The notes: a model not told the origin generated them from the letters alone. A DNA stretch of 64,000 nucleotides from Sphingobacterium sp. SYP-B4668 (GCF_027627455.1 NZ_CP115483.1:1178001-1242000), one strand, 5' to 3'. Shown: positions 52,660 through 61,040, counted from the first letter of the stretch. Numbers and translations: made by a program.

Positions 52660-53385
52660 ATGAAAACCACAAATAGAAGAAACTTTGTAAAAGGAAGTTT
52701 AACACTCGTTACAGGTCTATTGTTGGCCAATAAGTCATTTGCAGATAGTATCATAGGCTCTACATTAAAGAGTAATTTTAAGTTCGGGTTCTCAAAACTT
52801 ACCTATTCATTTAGTGATCTCGAACCTGTTATCGACACGGCGACTATGGAAATTCATTATGAGCGTCACTATGGTGCATATGTGAAGAATGCCAATGAAG
52901 CGATATCGGAAGAAAATATGTCGGCGACTGATGCAAAGGATTTGTTTTCCAAAATATCCAACTATTCTACAAAGCTCCGCAATAATGCTGGAGGTGCATT
53001 TAACCACGAACTATTTTGGTCTATCCTCCGTAAACCGACCCCGAACAATGTGCCAACAGGACAGCTTGACCAAGCGATCAAAAGAAGTTTTGGATCTTTC
53101 GAATCGTTTAAAGACGAATTTTCTAAAGCCGCATTAGGCCAGTTTGGCTCGGGATGGGCATGGCTGGTAAAAGACGGCAATCAATTAAAAATTGGTTCGA
53201 CACCTAATCAGGACAATCCATTAATGGATGTGTCGCCATTCAAAGGTACCCCGATCTTGGCGCTCGATGTGTGGGAACATGCTTATTATCTGAACTATCA
53301 GAACAAGCGGGCCGACTATGTCGATAAATGGTGGGAGATTGTAAACTGGGAACATATCGCGCAACTATATCGTACATCTAAATAA
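52660..53385 (+). CDS. Exported Mn-type superoxide dismutase
   Basis: A 241-residue SOD with a twin-arginine-like signal peptide (NRRNFVKGSLTLVTGLLL). Metal ligands are His in EIHYERHYGAYV, His in GGAFNHELFW, and Asp/His in LDVWEHAYYL, with GQFGSGWAWL conserved. GGAFNH and the Gln in TPNQDNPLM favour the Mn or cambialistic type over the Fe type. An exported, possibly folded-before-export SOD within a copper/heme-c cluster suggests defence against superoxide or peroxide chemistry in the periplasm. Confidence 0.93.
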   Translation: MKTTNRRNFVKGSLTLVTGLLLANKSFADSIIGSTLKSNFKFGFSKLTYSFSDLEPVIDTATMEIHYERHYGAYVKNANEAISEENMSATDAKDLFSKISNYSTKLRNNAGGAFNHELFWSILRKPTPNNVPTGQLDQAIKRSFGSFESFKDEFSKAALGQFGSGWAWLVKDGNQLKIGSTPNQDNPLMDVSPFKGTPILALDVWEHAYYLNYQNKRADYVDKWWEIVNWEHIAQLYRTSK

Positions 53386-53407
53386 ATTAATCATATACAA
53401 TAAACAA

Positions 53408-54175
53408 ATGATCAAAAAGAGTTTTTTTTCTATCGCATTACTTGCGATGATGGCATCTTGTTCTAAGGATACGGAACTTGTGGAAGTAGTTGGTGGAGAT
53501 TTTTCCATCGAATTTGACAATGTCGTAGGCAATGAGGATTTTGCGCTTGATAAGGCTTTCGACATTGATGGCAAAACCTATATATTTAATAGTTTTAGAT
53601 ATTGGGTAAGCAATATTCGATTACAAAAACAGAATGGAGAATGGATCGAAATCCCAAACTCTTATTACCTGATCGAGGAAACCAAGGACATTGCTATTCA
53701 AGATGGAGCTTATACCTACCCTGCCAGAAAGCGCGAGCAGGTAGACCTTCAAAACCTGCCTATTGAGACCTACACCGCAATAGAGTTTGGTATCGGTGTA
53801 GATAGTGAACTTAACGATAATCTCAGTATAACCTCAGGTGAATTATCTGCTATGACAGGTATGACAAATATCTCGTGGATGTGGCACACGAGCTATATCT
53901 TCAGTTCACTAAAAGGTATGGCAGAGGACGGTACAACTAAGGTCGTTAAGATTGAAACAGGGCTGAATGATAGTTACCGAACAGTGAAGCTCGATTTTAA
54001 AGTTCCCGTTGATCTTGCCCGGGCAACACCATCAAGAATTGGGTTTAAAGGTGATGTACTTAGCCTTCTCGGTTCCTTCGATAGTTGGCAGACACCTGTT
54101 GTGGGAGCGCAGCAACAAGATCAGATGAAGGCAGTATCCGATAATTTTTCCACTAAATTTTTTACGCTAAAATAA
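53408..54175 (+). CDS. MbnP-family copper-binding lipoprotein (copy 3, no MbnH partner adjacent)
   Basis: A 255-residue lipoprotein (lipobox MMASC, Cys18). FSIEFDNVVGNEDF, FRYWVSNIRLQ, EFGIGVDSELNDN and SWMWHTSYIF (Trp157, Trp159) match copies 1 and 2, and it is closest to copy 1 (shared RYWVSN, YLIEET, YPARKRE). No diheme gene follows it. It may use MbnH1 or MbnH2, or may have lost its partner. Confidence 0.87.
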   Translation: MIKKSFFSIALLAMMASCSKDTELVEVVGGDFSIEFDNVVGNEDFALDKAFDIDGKTYIFNSFRYWVSNIRLQKQNGEWIEIPNSYYLIEETKDIAIQDGAYTYPARKREQVDLQNLPIETYTAIEFGIGVDSELNDNLSITSGELSAMTGMTNISWMWHTSYIFSSLKGMAEDGTTKVVKIETGLNDSYRTVKLDFKVPVDLARATPSRIGFKGDVLSLLGSFDSWQTPVVGAQQQDQMKAVSDNFSTKFFTLK

Positions 54176-54185
54176 CCATATAACC

Positions 54186-55016
54186 ATGTTATTTAATATC
54201 AAATCATACTTATTTGTCGCTCTAGGGATAGCATTTCTGTTTACAAGCTGTTCGGACGACAGCCCATTATTAGAACAGGAGCCTGAGCCCGAGTTGTTGT
54301 GCCGTGTGAACTTTTACACGAGCAATTGGTATATGGGGGATCGATCTGGAGATCCAGATCAAACACCATTCGGTTATGATGCGCAAGGACGCGTTATATT
54401 GGCTCCAGTGGGAAACAATCAGATTTCTTTCGAATATTATAATGACAGCGTGATTCTGAAATATGCAGGAGAAGCTCCCAACACTGTAACCGATTACTAT
54501 TCTTTGAATGAAAAAGGTCTTATTACTCACCTTAGACGTGTATGGATGGCGCCTTGGGAGACCGAAGCCAAAGATTATCTAGTACTGGATTTTGTATATG
54601 ATGAACAAGGATACTTGTCTCGCATAAAAGAAGAAGACAGAGAAGTTTTGTTTTCATATGAAGGCGGAAACTTGGTCAATATTCATGATGGACTGAAAGG
54701 GAATGATGAGGATATAAAGCTTACCTATTATACAAATATGGATTTTTCTAATCTTCCCATCCACAGCACCACACCTATTTATCATATTAATTCATTACAC
54801 AGGACACCTACACCAATATTTAATCCGGTCGGAATGGCCGTTCTTACATCTGGCGGATACCTTGGTAAGTTCTCGAAAAATCGTATTAAGACTATTGGTA
54901 CATATGAGCTGTCATACGAAGCAGATGACAAAAACAATATAAGTAAACTAAAGGAGGTGAATTCTGCCGAATCAATCGATTCGATGGTTTATCATATCGA
55001 ACATACCTGCTTTTAA
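54186..55016 (+). CDS. Hypothetical lipoprotein (DUF4595-like repeats)
   Basis: A 276-residue lipoprotein (lipobox LFTSC, Cys21) with an acidic spacer and then YD-like beta repeats (FGYDAQGRVILA, YYSLNEKGLITHLRRV, VYDEQGYLSRIKEE, SYEADDKNNISKLKE). These are typical of DUF4595-type extracellular proteins in Bacteroidota. It ends in Cys-Phe (EHTCF). No link to copper is seen beyond position. It is the last gene of the cargo before composition changes. Confidence 0.75.
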   Translation: MLFNIKSYLFVALGIAFLFTSCSDDSPLLEQEPEPELLCRVNFYTSNWYMGDRSGDPDQTPFGYDAQGRVILAPVGNNQISFEYYNDSVILKYAGEAPNTVTDYYSLNEKGLITHLRRVWMAPWETEAKDYLVLDFVYDEQGYLSRIKEEDREVLFSYEGGNLVNIHDGLKGNDEDIKLTYYTNMDFSNLPIHSTTPIYHINSLHRTPTPIFNPVGMAVLTSGGYLGKFSKNRIKTIGTYELSYEADDKNNISKLKEVNSAESIDSMVYHIEHTCF

Positions 55017-55295
55017 TCTCTCTTTACATGGAGGGGTAAATGATCATAGTAAAATATTGAAATTCATAGGAAAGTATAAAATGACTATCATGTAGATTTG
55101 TAGTAAAATATCACGTAGAAAAATATTAGCGTGCACACGCTTCCGCTTAAAGAAAACTGGTAATTTTTAAAAATACACGGGAACAAGTGCAGGCCTGCCT
55201 AAGTGCGGGCTTGTCTGTTTTGTGTATTAGGTATACCAGTACCTCTTTAAGCAATATGACAGCCCCACTTAGATAGGTCATTATTTAAATAGAGA
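55017..55295. other. Junction between AT-rich cargo and GC-rich backbone
   Basis: 279 bp without a gene. It holds the palindrome GCGTGCACACGC (55129-55140) and a GC-rich hairpin-like stretch near 55180-55215. Composition shifts visibly across it, marking the cargo/backbone boundary and the promoter of the LuxR-type gene. Confidence 0.5.
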
Positions 55296-56234
55296 ATGAC
55301 AAAATTGAAACCTATGAATATCGGCTGTACTCAAATGCACACGGTCACACTGTTGGCCATAATCATTGGGCTCGTCGCCATCGGGGCGCAAAGCGCACTT
55401 TACATCAACCGACCGCAGGACAAATCCAAGTTATGGTATCTTGGCTTGTTGTTATTGCTGTTGTTATTCAACGTGGTTAATGGGCTATTTCCTGATCCGG
55501 CATACAACATCGCCCTAAACATACAGCACATCATCGTCAACGGAGCGGGCTTCGCGGTCGTATCCTATTTCCCCTTTTACTTCTATCGTGCATTCGGGTT
55601 GGAAAAGCTACGCTTCTTTGCCGTCTATGGTGTGCCCTTGTTTTTACTGCTGCCTTATCTGGCGTTTTTCGTCATCGGTTACTCCGTTCATGGAGACCTG
55701 GCCTTTACCCATAAATACGGCTACATCATACCCACATGCCATTCATTCGTCCTGTTGGTAGCCATAGGCCGATCCATCCGGTACGCCTACCGCGAGAAAA
55801 GGAACAGAAACCGTTATATTGAGGAGGTGGCTGCCTATGCCGCCATCATGCCGTGGTCTTTTATGGCTCCGGTGGTATACTTCCAATGCGGCCAGTTGAC
55901 CGAAACCCTGTTTACCAATGTGGGTTTTGTTACCATCAGCACCCTGTTGCTCTACCGGGCGGTCAATGTCGGACGCGCCGAACAAAAATTACTTGCCGAT
56001 CTGGAACTGGTGCCGATCAACCCCGAAGCCATCGAAAGGAACAGCAAGCACTTCGGTTTGAGCAACCGCGAAATCGAAATTGTATACCTGATATGTGAAA
56101 GGCTAAGTTACAAGGAGATTGCGGACAAACTTTTCATCTCCGACCGCACCGTGAGCAAGCACGTACAGAATATATTCAGTAAAATACTTGTCAATTCCAG
56201 ATCCGAACTTGTCAAGAAGATGAATGACTTTTAA
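55296..56234 (+). CDS. Membrane-bound LuxR-type regulator
   Basis: A 312-residue protein. Residues about 15-225 hold seven or so membrane helices (VTLLAIIIGLVAIGAQSALYI onward). The C-terminal domain (about 245-312) is a LuxR/NarL HTH: LSNREIEIVYLICERLSYKE, IADKLFISDRTVSKHVQNIF and SRSELVKK. A helical membrane sensor fused to a LuxR HTH suggests response to a membrane signal. As the first backbone gene of the right module, it may regulate transfer. Confidence 0.88.
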   Translation: MTKLKPMNIGCTQMHTVTLLAIIIGLVAIGAQSALYINRPQDKSKLWYLGLLLLLLLFNVVNGLFPDPAYNIALNIQHIIVNGAGFAVVSYFPFYFYRAFGLEKLRFFAVYGVPLFLLLPYLAFFVIGYSVHGDLAFTHKYGYIIPTCHSFVLLVAIGRSIRYAYREKRNRNRYIEEVAAYAAIMPWSFMAPVVYFQCGQLTETLFTNVGFVTISTLLLYRAVNVGRAEQKLLADLELVPINPEAIERNSKHFGLSNREIEIVYLICERLSYKEIADKLFISDRTVSKHVQNIFSKILVNSRSELVKKMNDF

Positions 56235-56370
56235 GATTAGCAAAATAGCTGGTTTACCAATGGATTACGCTGTCCACACGTAGAAAAATACGCTTTGGCC
56301 TATTAGTGTGAATCCGCTCTCATCTACCATTTTTACAGGTTCATGGTTGTACATCTATTAATTGACGGTT

Positions 56371-57549
56371 ATGGAAAGCAAATCAATGGAATGGCTGTAT
56401 GCGCTGGAACGTGACCTGCACCCGCATTGCCTAATGTCAAGTTTGCTGAAAACGGAGCAGCAATTGCCCGATATCGACGGTAGGTTGGCATCAGGAATAG
56501 CTATGTTCAGACCCTATTTTGCCGAACGGCTCGGAACATCCCACAAACAGGCCGGGACCCTGCTGATGCAATTGGTCATCGCCAGCGATAAGGTACATGG
56601 CTTTCTGACCGCAATGTCCAAACAGCGAAAAGAAAAAGGTATGAGCGAAAAAATAAGGAACCATTACCGTAAAACGCTCGTGCTACTGGAATCGCTTCTG
56701 GAAGACTGTGGCAGGATCGACCATGAAATACTTTCCCGCATTCCCCTCACCGCATATTCCATACCGGGTATCAGGATGGCATTGAGAAAACGACTGGTCG
56801 CCCTGCAACACTGGATAAGGGCTGCGGAGATTGAACCCGAATTATATACATTATTGGTGGACGGTCTGCACATGCTGGTCTCGCGGAATGGGATTAACAG
56901 GTCAGACGTGGCCTACGCGCTCGCCGTCATGGATGCTTTGGACGAAGTGGCGACGCTTGGAACATCAGCGGTCGAGGACCTGCTCTATCAGTTGGACTTC
57001 AACATACCCGCCTTTTTTCACCATTGGACAAAACGCTGCAACCACTTACTATCCAATGAACCAAACCTGCACCGCCAAATGGAAATACTGATCGGTATAG
57101 AGGACAGGTTCAACGGATTGACACCTAAAGAGAAAATGAAGTGTTTAGCCGATGACCTATCCATTTGTACCCAATTAAAGGAATTTCTGAAAGAGAAGAA
57201 ACGTCACGTGAGCCAGCGGATCAAGATACGGAGGATGGAATTCCGGGACGGAAAACTCGCCGAATCCGGCGGAAGGCTACTGCTCAACCTTTCTGTGGCT
57301 CAATTCGGGTTGCTCATCCGCCTGTTCATCGAGAAAGGGCTGTTGGTGAAAGAGGACATCGGGGCTACGTTTGCCCATTTTGCCGCATACTTCCGGACAC
57401 CCAAGACCCCAGCCATTTCCTCGGAAAGCCTGCAAAAGAAATCAACAGATGTGGAATTTTCCAGCGCAAAGAAAATGAAAGGGCTCCTGATCGGTATGGT
57501 CAATTGGCTGAACGAGCATTACAGTACGTCCAACCATAACGATTCATAA
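56371..57549 (+). CDS. Conserved ICE protein, C-terminus reminiscent of RteC
   Basis: 392 residues from the ATG at 56371 (a TTG at 56362 is in frame). It is all-helical. The C-terminal part (LNLSVAQFGLLIRLFIEKG, then DIGATFAHFAAYFRTPKTP and MVNWLNEHY) resembles RteC-type regulatory proteins of Bacteroidota conjugative elements. The N-terminal half is not recognised. The assignment rests on visual similarity of the tail only. The gene ends 6 bp inside the convergent small gene. Confidence 0.65.
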   Translation: MESKSMEWLYALERDLHPHCLMSSLLKTEQQLPDIDGRLASGIAMFRPYFAERLGTSHKQAGTLLMQLVIASDKVHGFLTAMSKQRKEKGMSEKIRNHYRKTLVLLESLLEDCGRIDHEILSRIPLTAYSIPGIRMALRKRLVALQHWIRAAEIEPELYTLLVDGLHMLVSRNGINRSDVAYALAVMDALDEVATLGTSAVEDLLYQLDFNIPAFFHHWTKRCNHLLSNEPNLHRQMEILIGIEDRFNGLTPKEKMKCLADDLSICTQLKEFLKEKKRHVSQRIKIRRMEFRDGKLAESGGRLLLNLSVAQFGLLIRLFIEKGLLVKEDIGATFAHFAAYFRTPKTPAISSESLQKKSTDVEFSSAKKMKGLLIGMVNWLNEHYSTSNHNDS

Positions 57550-57762
57550 TTGCCGACGCTGGAACTCGTTAAGAAGACCCTGCTTTTCCAGCACTTCCAA
57601 AAGGACGGAATACCAGATGTAGTTGAAGCCTTTCTTCTTTCGCAGATCGGGCAATTTAATGTCCATGATGTCGCCGACGGTTTCCAAACCCATGCCTTTA
57701 GCTTGTTTAACAAAATCGGCATCAATGCCCAATGCCGCAAGGTATTTATCAAAGGTTGTCAT
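57544..57762 (-). CDS. Small helix-hairpin-helix-like protein
   Basis: A 72-residue acidic/basic helical protein (LAALGIDADFVKQAKGMGLE, then IMDIKLPDLRKKKGFNYIWY, ending LLNEFQRRQL). The pattern resembles the C-terminal domain of RNA polymerase alpha or other HhH modules. The opposite-strand frame of the same size reads as a shadow. It is the only minus-strand gene in the right backbone block. Confidence 0.6.
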   Translation of the reverse strand: MTTFDKYLAALGIDADFVKQAKGMGLETVGDIMDIKLPDLRKKKGFNYIWYSVLLEVLEKQGLLNEFQRRQL

Positions 57763-57872
57763 CTGTTGATCTGAATTACAAGGTGAAAATTAACCATAAA
57801 TATTCTTACCACTACAAATTTAATGTACCAAATCCTAAGTGTGAAATATACTTCATAACATCGCAGTTAATT

Positions 57873-58127
57873 ATGTCGCAATTTCGTCATGTGAAGCACA
57901 TACGGAATGACGATATAATCAAAGCTCTCGGCCAACGGGTTAGAAACCTAAGGTCGGAAAGAGGGTTGACGATGGAAAAGTTGGCCGAACTCTCAGGCAT
58001 CGACTACCGTCAACTTTCCTACATCGAATTGGGCCAGACCGACCCCGGTTTGAGCACCCTGTATGCCATAGCCAAAGGGCTCGATGTTACCCTCTCCTTT
58101 TTGACGGATTCGGAATCTCTCCGATAA
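57873..58127 (+). CDS. XRE-family helix-turn-helix regulator
   Basis: An 84-residue protein, starting at MSQFRHVKHIRNDD rather than at an upstream in-frame ATG that adds 47 unrelated residues. The HTH is ALGQRVRNLRSERGLTMEKL, then AELSGIDYRQLSYIELGQTD and LSTLYAIAKGLDVTLSFL, a complete Cro/CI fold. It probably controls the element's maintenance or transfer genes. A hairpin follows at 58192. Confidence 0.92.
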   Translation: MSQFRHVKHIRNDDIIKALGQRVRNLRSERGLTMEKLAELSGIDYRQLSYIELGQTDPGLSTLYAIAKGLDVTLSFLTDSESLR

Positions 58128-58191
58128 AATCCACTCCCTTTAATTTCTTGAAAAACACGCTTTAATTCCATTTGAACCTATATTTTGACTT

Positions 58192-58220
58192 GGGGGTGAA
58201 ACTTTTTTTTCACCCCCTTT
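58192..58220 (+). terminator. Terminator after the XRE gene
   Basis: GGGGGTGAAA (58192-58201) pairs perfectly with TTTCACCCCC (58208-58217) and is followed by TTT. It lies 64 bp after the XRE gene and before the excisionase-like gene. Confidence 0.7.
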
Positions 58221-58286
58221 CACTGTTTTTGCCCTATGCCATTTTCGTGCTTTGTACCCAATGGGAAAATAACCTCATCTGGAAGA

Positions 58287-58562
58287 ATGAAGTACATGGA
58301 TTTGGCAATGCTGCTAAAAAATGCAGCCGAACAGGGAACAGCAAAAGCAATCAACGAAGAACGCTCCGTTCCTGATCGGCTGACCAAAGCCGATGCCTAC
58401 CGCCTGTACGGTAGGAGCAATGTGGACAGATGGCTCCGCGAGGGGCTGATCTCCGCGCAACAACCTACCGACACTTCTCAGATTTTTCTTGACAGATCGG
58501 AACTCGAAGCCGTTGCGGCTTCGAGCAATCGGATCACCTACCTGCCCATAACGGACAGGTAA
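58287..58562 (+). CDS. Excisionase-like HTH protein (copy 1)
   Basis: 91 residues from the ATG at 58287. LTKADAYRLYGRSNVDRWLR, GLISAQQ and DRSELEAVAASSN form a winged-helix DNA-binding pattern of the MerR/excisionase type. It is related to the protein at 58856-59131, which has the same length and motif order. Small basic HTH proteins in this position often act in excision or control of transfer; this is inference. The structured 290-bp stretch follows directly. Confidence 0.75.
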   Translation: MKYMDLAMLLKNAAEQGTAKAINEERSVPDRLTKADAYRLYGRSNVDRWLREGLISAQQPTDTSQIFLDRSELEAVAASSNRITYLPITDR

Positions 58563-58855
58563 GCGCATCCGCTGCGATAGCGGTGCATGGATGTTCTTTG
58601 ACACTCAGGAGTGAAGCATTATCCCGTGAGGAACGGGAAATTTTGCGAAAGTGAGGTTAGCCGATACTTGGCGATACCAATATGCTGAAAGCGCATTGGC
58701 AGGCAGTAGCCCGGTCCGTACGGACTGACGTGAGTAGCTCCGACAACTTATCCCAATCGGCAAGAGCGGATCATTTCGGGTTCGTTGCCCGTTGCCGGTT
58801 CCATCGGGGAAAACCCTATTCCCCATATCAGTAAACCATCAAACCCCAAGAAGCT
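58563..58855 (+). ncRNA. Candidate structured RNA / leader between the two excisionase-like genes
   Basis: 293 bp packed with inverted repeats: GCA(T)CCGCT with AGCGGTGC (58565-58586), TCCCGT with ACGGGA (58622-58638), CCAATATGC with GCGCATTGG around a TGAAA loop (58677-58699), palindrome GTCCGTACGGAC (58714-58725), and CGGCAA with TTGCCG (58758-58797) enclosing CGGG/CCCG. No coding frame is convincing. It may be an RNA or attenuating leader of the second gene. I do not recognise the family. Confidence 0.45.
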
Positions 58856-59131
58856 ATGAACATACTATTGACACCGCTGCAATTGCAGACATTGCTTTCC
58901 TATGCCGCCGAAATGGGTGCAAAACTGGCCCTTTCCAAGACCGGGCATATCAGGCCGTACCTCAAAAAGTCGGAAGCGTTCCGCCGTTACGGACGAAAAA
59001 ACGTAGAGCATTGGATCAGCTTGGGACTGATTACCCCGCGAAAGGACGGCGACCATTCCGCCGCTTGGCGCATCGATCGTATGGAGATCGAAGCCGTGAG
59101 CAAGTCACGGGAAGCCATGCGCTATCTATAA
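58856..59131 (+). CDS. Excisionase-like HTH protein (copy 2)
   Basis: A 91-residue protein. The winged-helix region is LKKSEAFRRYGRKNVEHWIS, GLITPRKDG and IDRMEIEAVSKSREA, matching the copy at 58287 position by position. The N-terminal 30 residues differ (MNILLTPLQLQTLLSYAAEM). The primase-like gene follows after 32 bp. A longer frame that runs from 58792 in another phase is not the gene. Confidence 0.75.
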   Translation: MNILLTPLQLQTLLSYAAEMGAKLALSKTGHIRPYLKKSEAFRRYGRKNVEHWISLGLITPRKDGDHSAAWRIDRMEIEAVSKSREAMRYL

Positions 59132-59163
59132 ACCTACTCATCATCACATCAAAAAAAAATCTC

Positions 59164-60018
59164 ATGACACCCAACAAAAACAAAACACCATCCAACGAAC
59201 CAATTACCCTCGTTTCCCTGCTCAAAGCATTGGGGCAAGAACCTATATCGACCAACGGAGATGAATTTTGGTACGCCAGCGTGTTCGGAAAGCGTACCGA
59301 TAACAAAATAGTCCTAACGGTCAATAACCGATTGAACACTTGGTTTGACAGCTCATTCGGTCTACTTGGCAAAGGTGGCAACCTCATGGACTTTGCCCGT
59401 ACATATTGGGCCGATCTATCAACTGATGAAATCGGGGAGCGTCTCCAAGAAATACTGAACAAAGAATTGAGGGTGGCAAATCGAAAAGACAGGCCCAGAC
59501 GTAAACGAAAAGCAACCAAGATACCCCATTATGAAATCGACAATACGGGCCCGTTGGGATACAACAGGGAGATCACTGATTTTCTGATGGAAAGCGGCCT
59601 TTGGGAACTCGCCGACCTGAATATACAAGAAGTCTATTATTATGTCATTGACCAAAAAGGCAACCGCAAGGACTTCTGTGCTGCGGGTTGGCCTACCGAA
59701 AATGGAGGTTGGGAAGTACGCGCCCAAAATTATACGGGCTGTATAGGCCCCAAAGGAATGACCTCTATTTCGGTGAGCGAAAATGTACTCGCGATATTCC
59801 CCGATTATGTGGACTATCTGAAAAGACGACATGATAAATATCTGCACTACGCATCGGTACTGATATTGAACCATCCCGATTTTTTGTCCGCATCGGTAAA
59901 ACGTGCCCGCCATTTTGAAAGGGTACTATTCTATGTCGATGATACGAGGATCGGATACCAATCAGCGAGAGACGTATTCAATGATAAACTACCGGATACC
60001 GAAGTTATACCCCTTTAA
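59164..60018 (+). CDS. Primase-like protein with degenerate Toprim domain
   Basis: 284 residues from MTPNKNKTPSNEPIT (59164). The layout follows that of the protein encoded next: an N-terminal domain (TLVSLLKALGQEPIS, FGLLGKGGNLMDFARTYW) resembling CHC2-type primase zinc regions but without the cysteines, then a Toprim-like domain. Key acidic residues appear lost: LAIFPDYVDYL replaces the active ExxYxD-type segment and FYVDDTRIGYQ the DxD segment. It is probably an inactive paralogue with a structural or DNA-binding role. Confidence 0.75.
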   Translation: MTPNKNKTPSNEPITLVSLLKALGQEPISTNGDEFWYASVFGKRTDNKIVLTVNNRLNTWFDSSFGLLGKGGNLMDFARTYWADLSTDEIGERLQEILNKELRVANRKDRPRRKRKATKIPHYEIDNTGPLGYNREITDFLMESGLWELADLNIQEVYYYVIDQKGNRKDFCAAGWPTENGGWEVRAQNYTGCIGPKGMTSISVSENVLAIFPDYVDYLKRRHDKYLHYASVLILNHPDFLSASVKRARHFERVLFYVDDTRIGYQSARDVFNDKLPDTEVIPL

Positions 60019-60035
60019 TTATCCAATCCCTGCTT

Positions 60036-60989
60036 ATGTCTAAATATGTAAACGTGGACGACCTGCGGGAAATCCCGATTTCAGACTTCCTGGCCCGGCT
60101 CGGCCACCATCCCGTCCGTAAATCCGGCAAGGAACTTTTCTACCACAGTATGCTAAGGGAGACCAAGCAAGACACGCCATCCCTCACGGTTTGGGATGAG
60201 GGTGGCAAATGGCTTGACCGCGGCGGTCCGAACGCAACGGGCGTTCAGGGCGGTGGCATCGTCCAGCTCGGCCTTGCCTATTGGCCCCAGCTTTCCTTTG
60301 TCGAGGTACTAAACAAGATAAAGGACACCTGCGATATGCAGGTCTCCACGTTACCAGCCTACAAACCTGTCAAATCCACTTCGGAACAGGAACAAAAAGG
60401 CTATACCTTTGAACTCGTCCGAACCGGGCCTATCGGCAGAAACTTTGTCCTGACCAAATACCTTGAAGAACGTGGGATATTGGACGTTGCAAATGGACAA
60501 CTGCAAGAAATCTATTACAGAAACCGTCTCGACAACGAAAATAAAAACACTTTCTATGCCATTGGATGGAAGAACGAACTTGACAATTGGGAGTTTACCA
60601 ATGCCAAAGGCTTCAAGAGCAGTATCGGTAAAAAGGGGATTTCCATTATACCCGGCAATCAAGAACATGCCGTTCTCTTTGAGGGTTATATGGACTACCT
60701 AAGCTGGCTCAAAGTCAACCGCCCAGACCCTGCACCCACCGCCATTGTCCTAAATTCCATCGTCCAATTGAAGAACGCCATCGAGCGGGTTAAAGGCATA
60801 GCCACCGTGGACGTGTATTTCGACAATGACGAACCCGGCCGCAACTGTACACAAAGGCTGATCGAAGCCGTGCCACAGGCCAAAGACCGATCCGGTGTTT
60901 ATGGGGCGTATAAGGATTACAACGATATGCTAAGGGCAGTCCTAAACGAGCAGGAACTACAGCATCAACGTGCGGGCCCCAGACGGTGA
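60036..60989 (+). CDS. Primase-like Toprim-domain protein
   Basis: A 317-residue protein. The N-terminal part (ISDFLARLGHHPVRKSGKEL, then GGGIVQLGLAYW) is the CHC2-like region without a clear zinc site. The Toprim domain shows VLFEGYMDYLSW, with the catalytic Glu, and VDVYFDNDEPGRNCTQR with the DxD pair. Such proteins are common in Bacteroidota conjugative elements beside mob genes and may prime or process transferred DNA. Its Toprim residues are intact, unlike those of its neighbour. Confidence 0.85.
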   Translation: MSKYVNVDDLREIPISDFLARLGHHPVRKSGKELFYHSMLRETKQDTPSLTVWDEGGKWLDRGGPNATGVQGGGIVQLGLAYWPQLSFVEVLNKIKDTCDMQVSTLPAYKPVKSTSEQEQKGYTFELVRTGPIGRNFVLTKYLEERGILDVANGQLQEIYYRNRLDNENKNTFYAIGWKNELDNWEFTNAKGFKSSIGKKGISIIPGNQEHAVLFEGYMDYLSWLKVNRPDPAPTAIVLNSIVQLKNAIERVKGIATVDVYFDNDEPGRNCTQRLIEAVPQAKDRSGVYGAYKDYNDMLRAVLNEQELQHQRAGPRR

Positions 60990-61040
60990 CTTTCGGAGGG
61001 AGCGGACAAGTTGCAGAGTATAGGTACCGATATTCAGATA

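Noticed and set aside
47186..54175. A full methanobactin gene cluster
   Set aside because: No MbnB/MbnC-like enzyme or precursor peptide was found among the genes; only MbnP and MbnH families are present.
57550..57774. Plus-strand 74-residue ORF opposite the small HhH-like gene
   Set aside because: The minus-strand frame has a better helix pattern and charge distribution; only one of the two is likely real.
58792..59163. N-terminal extension of the primase-like protein to 408 residues
   Set aside because: The extra 124 residues run in another phase through the second excisionase-like gene and look like shadow sequence; MTPNKNKTP at 59164 fits the paralogue.
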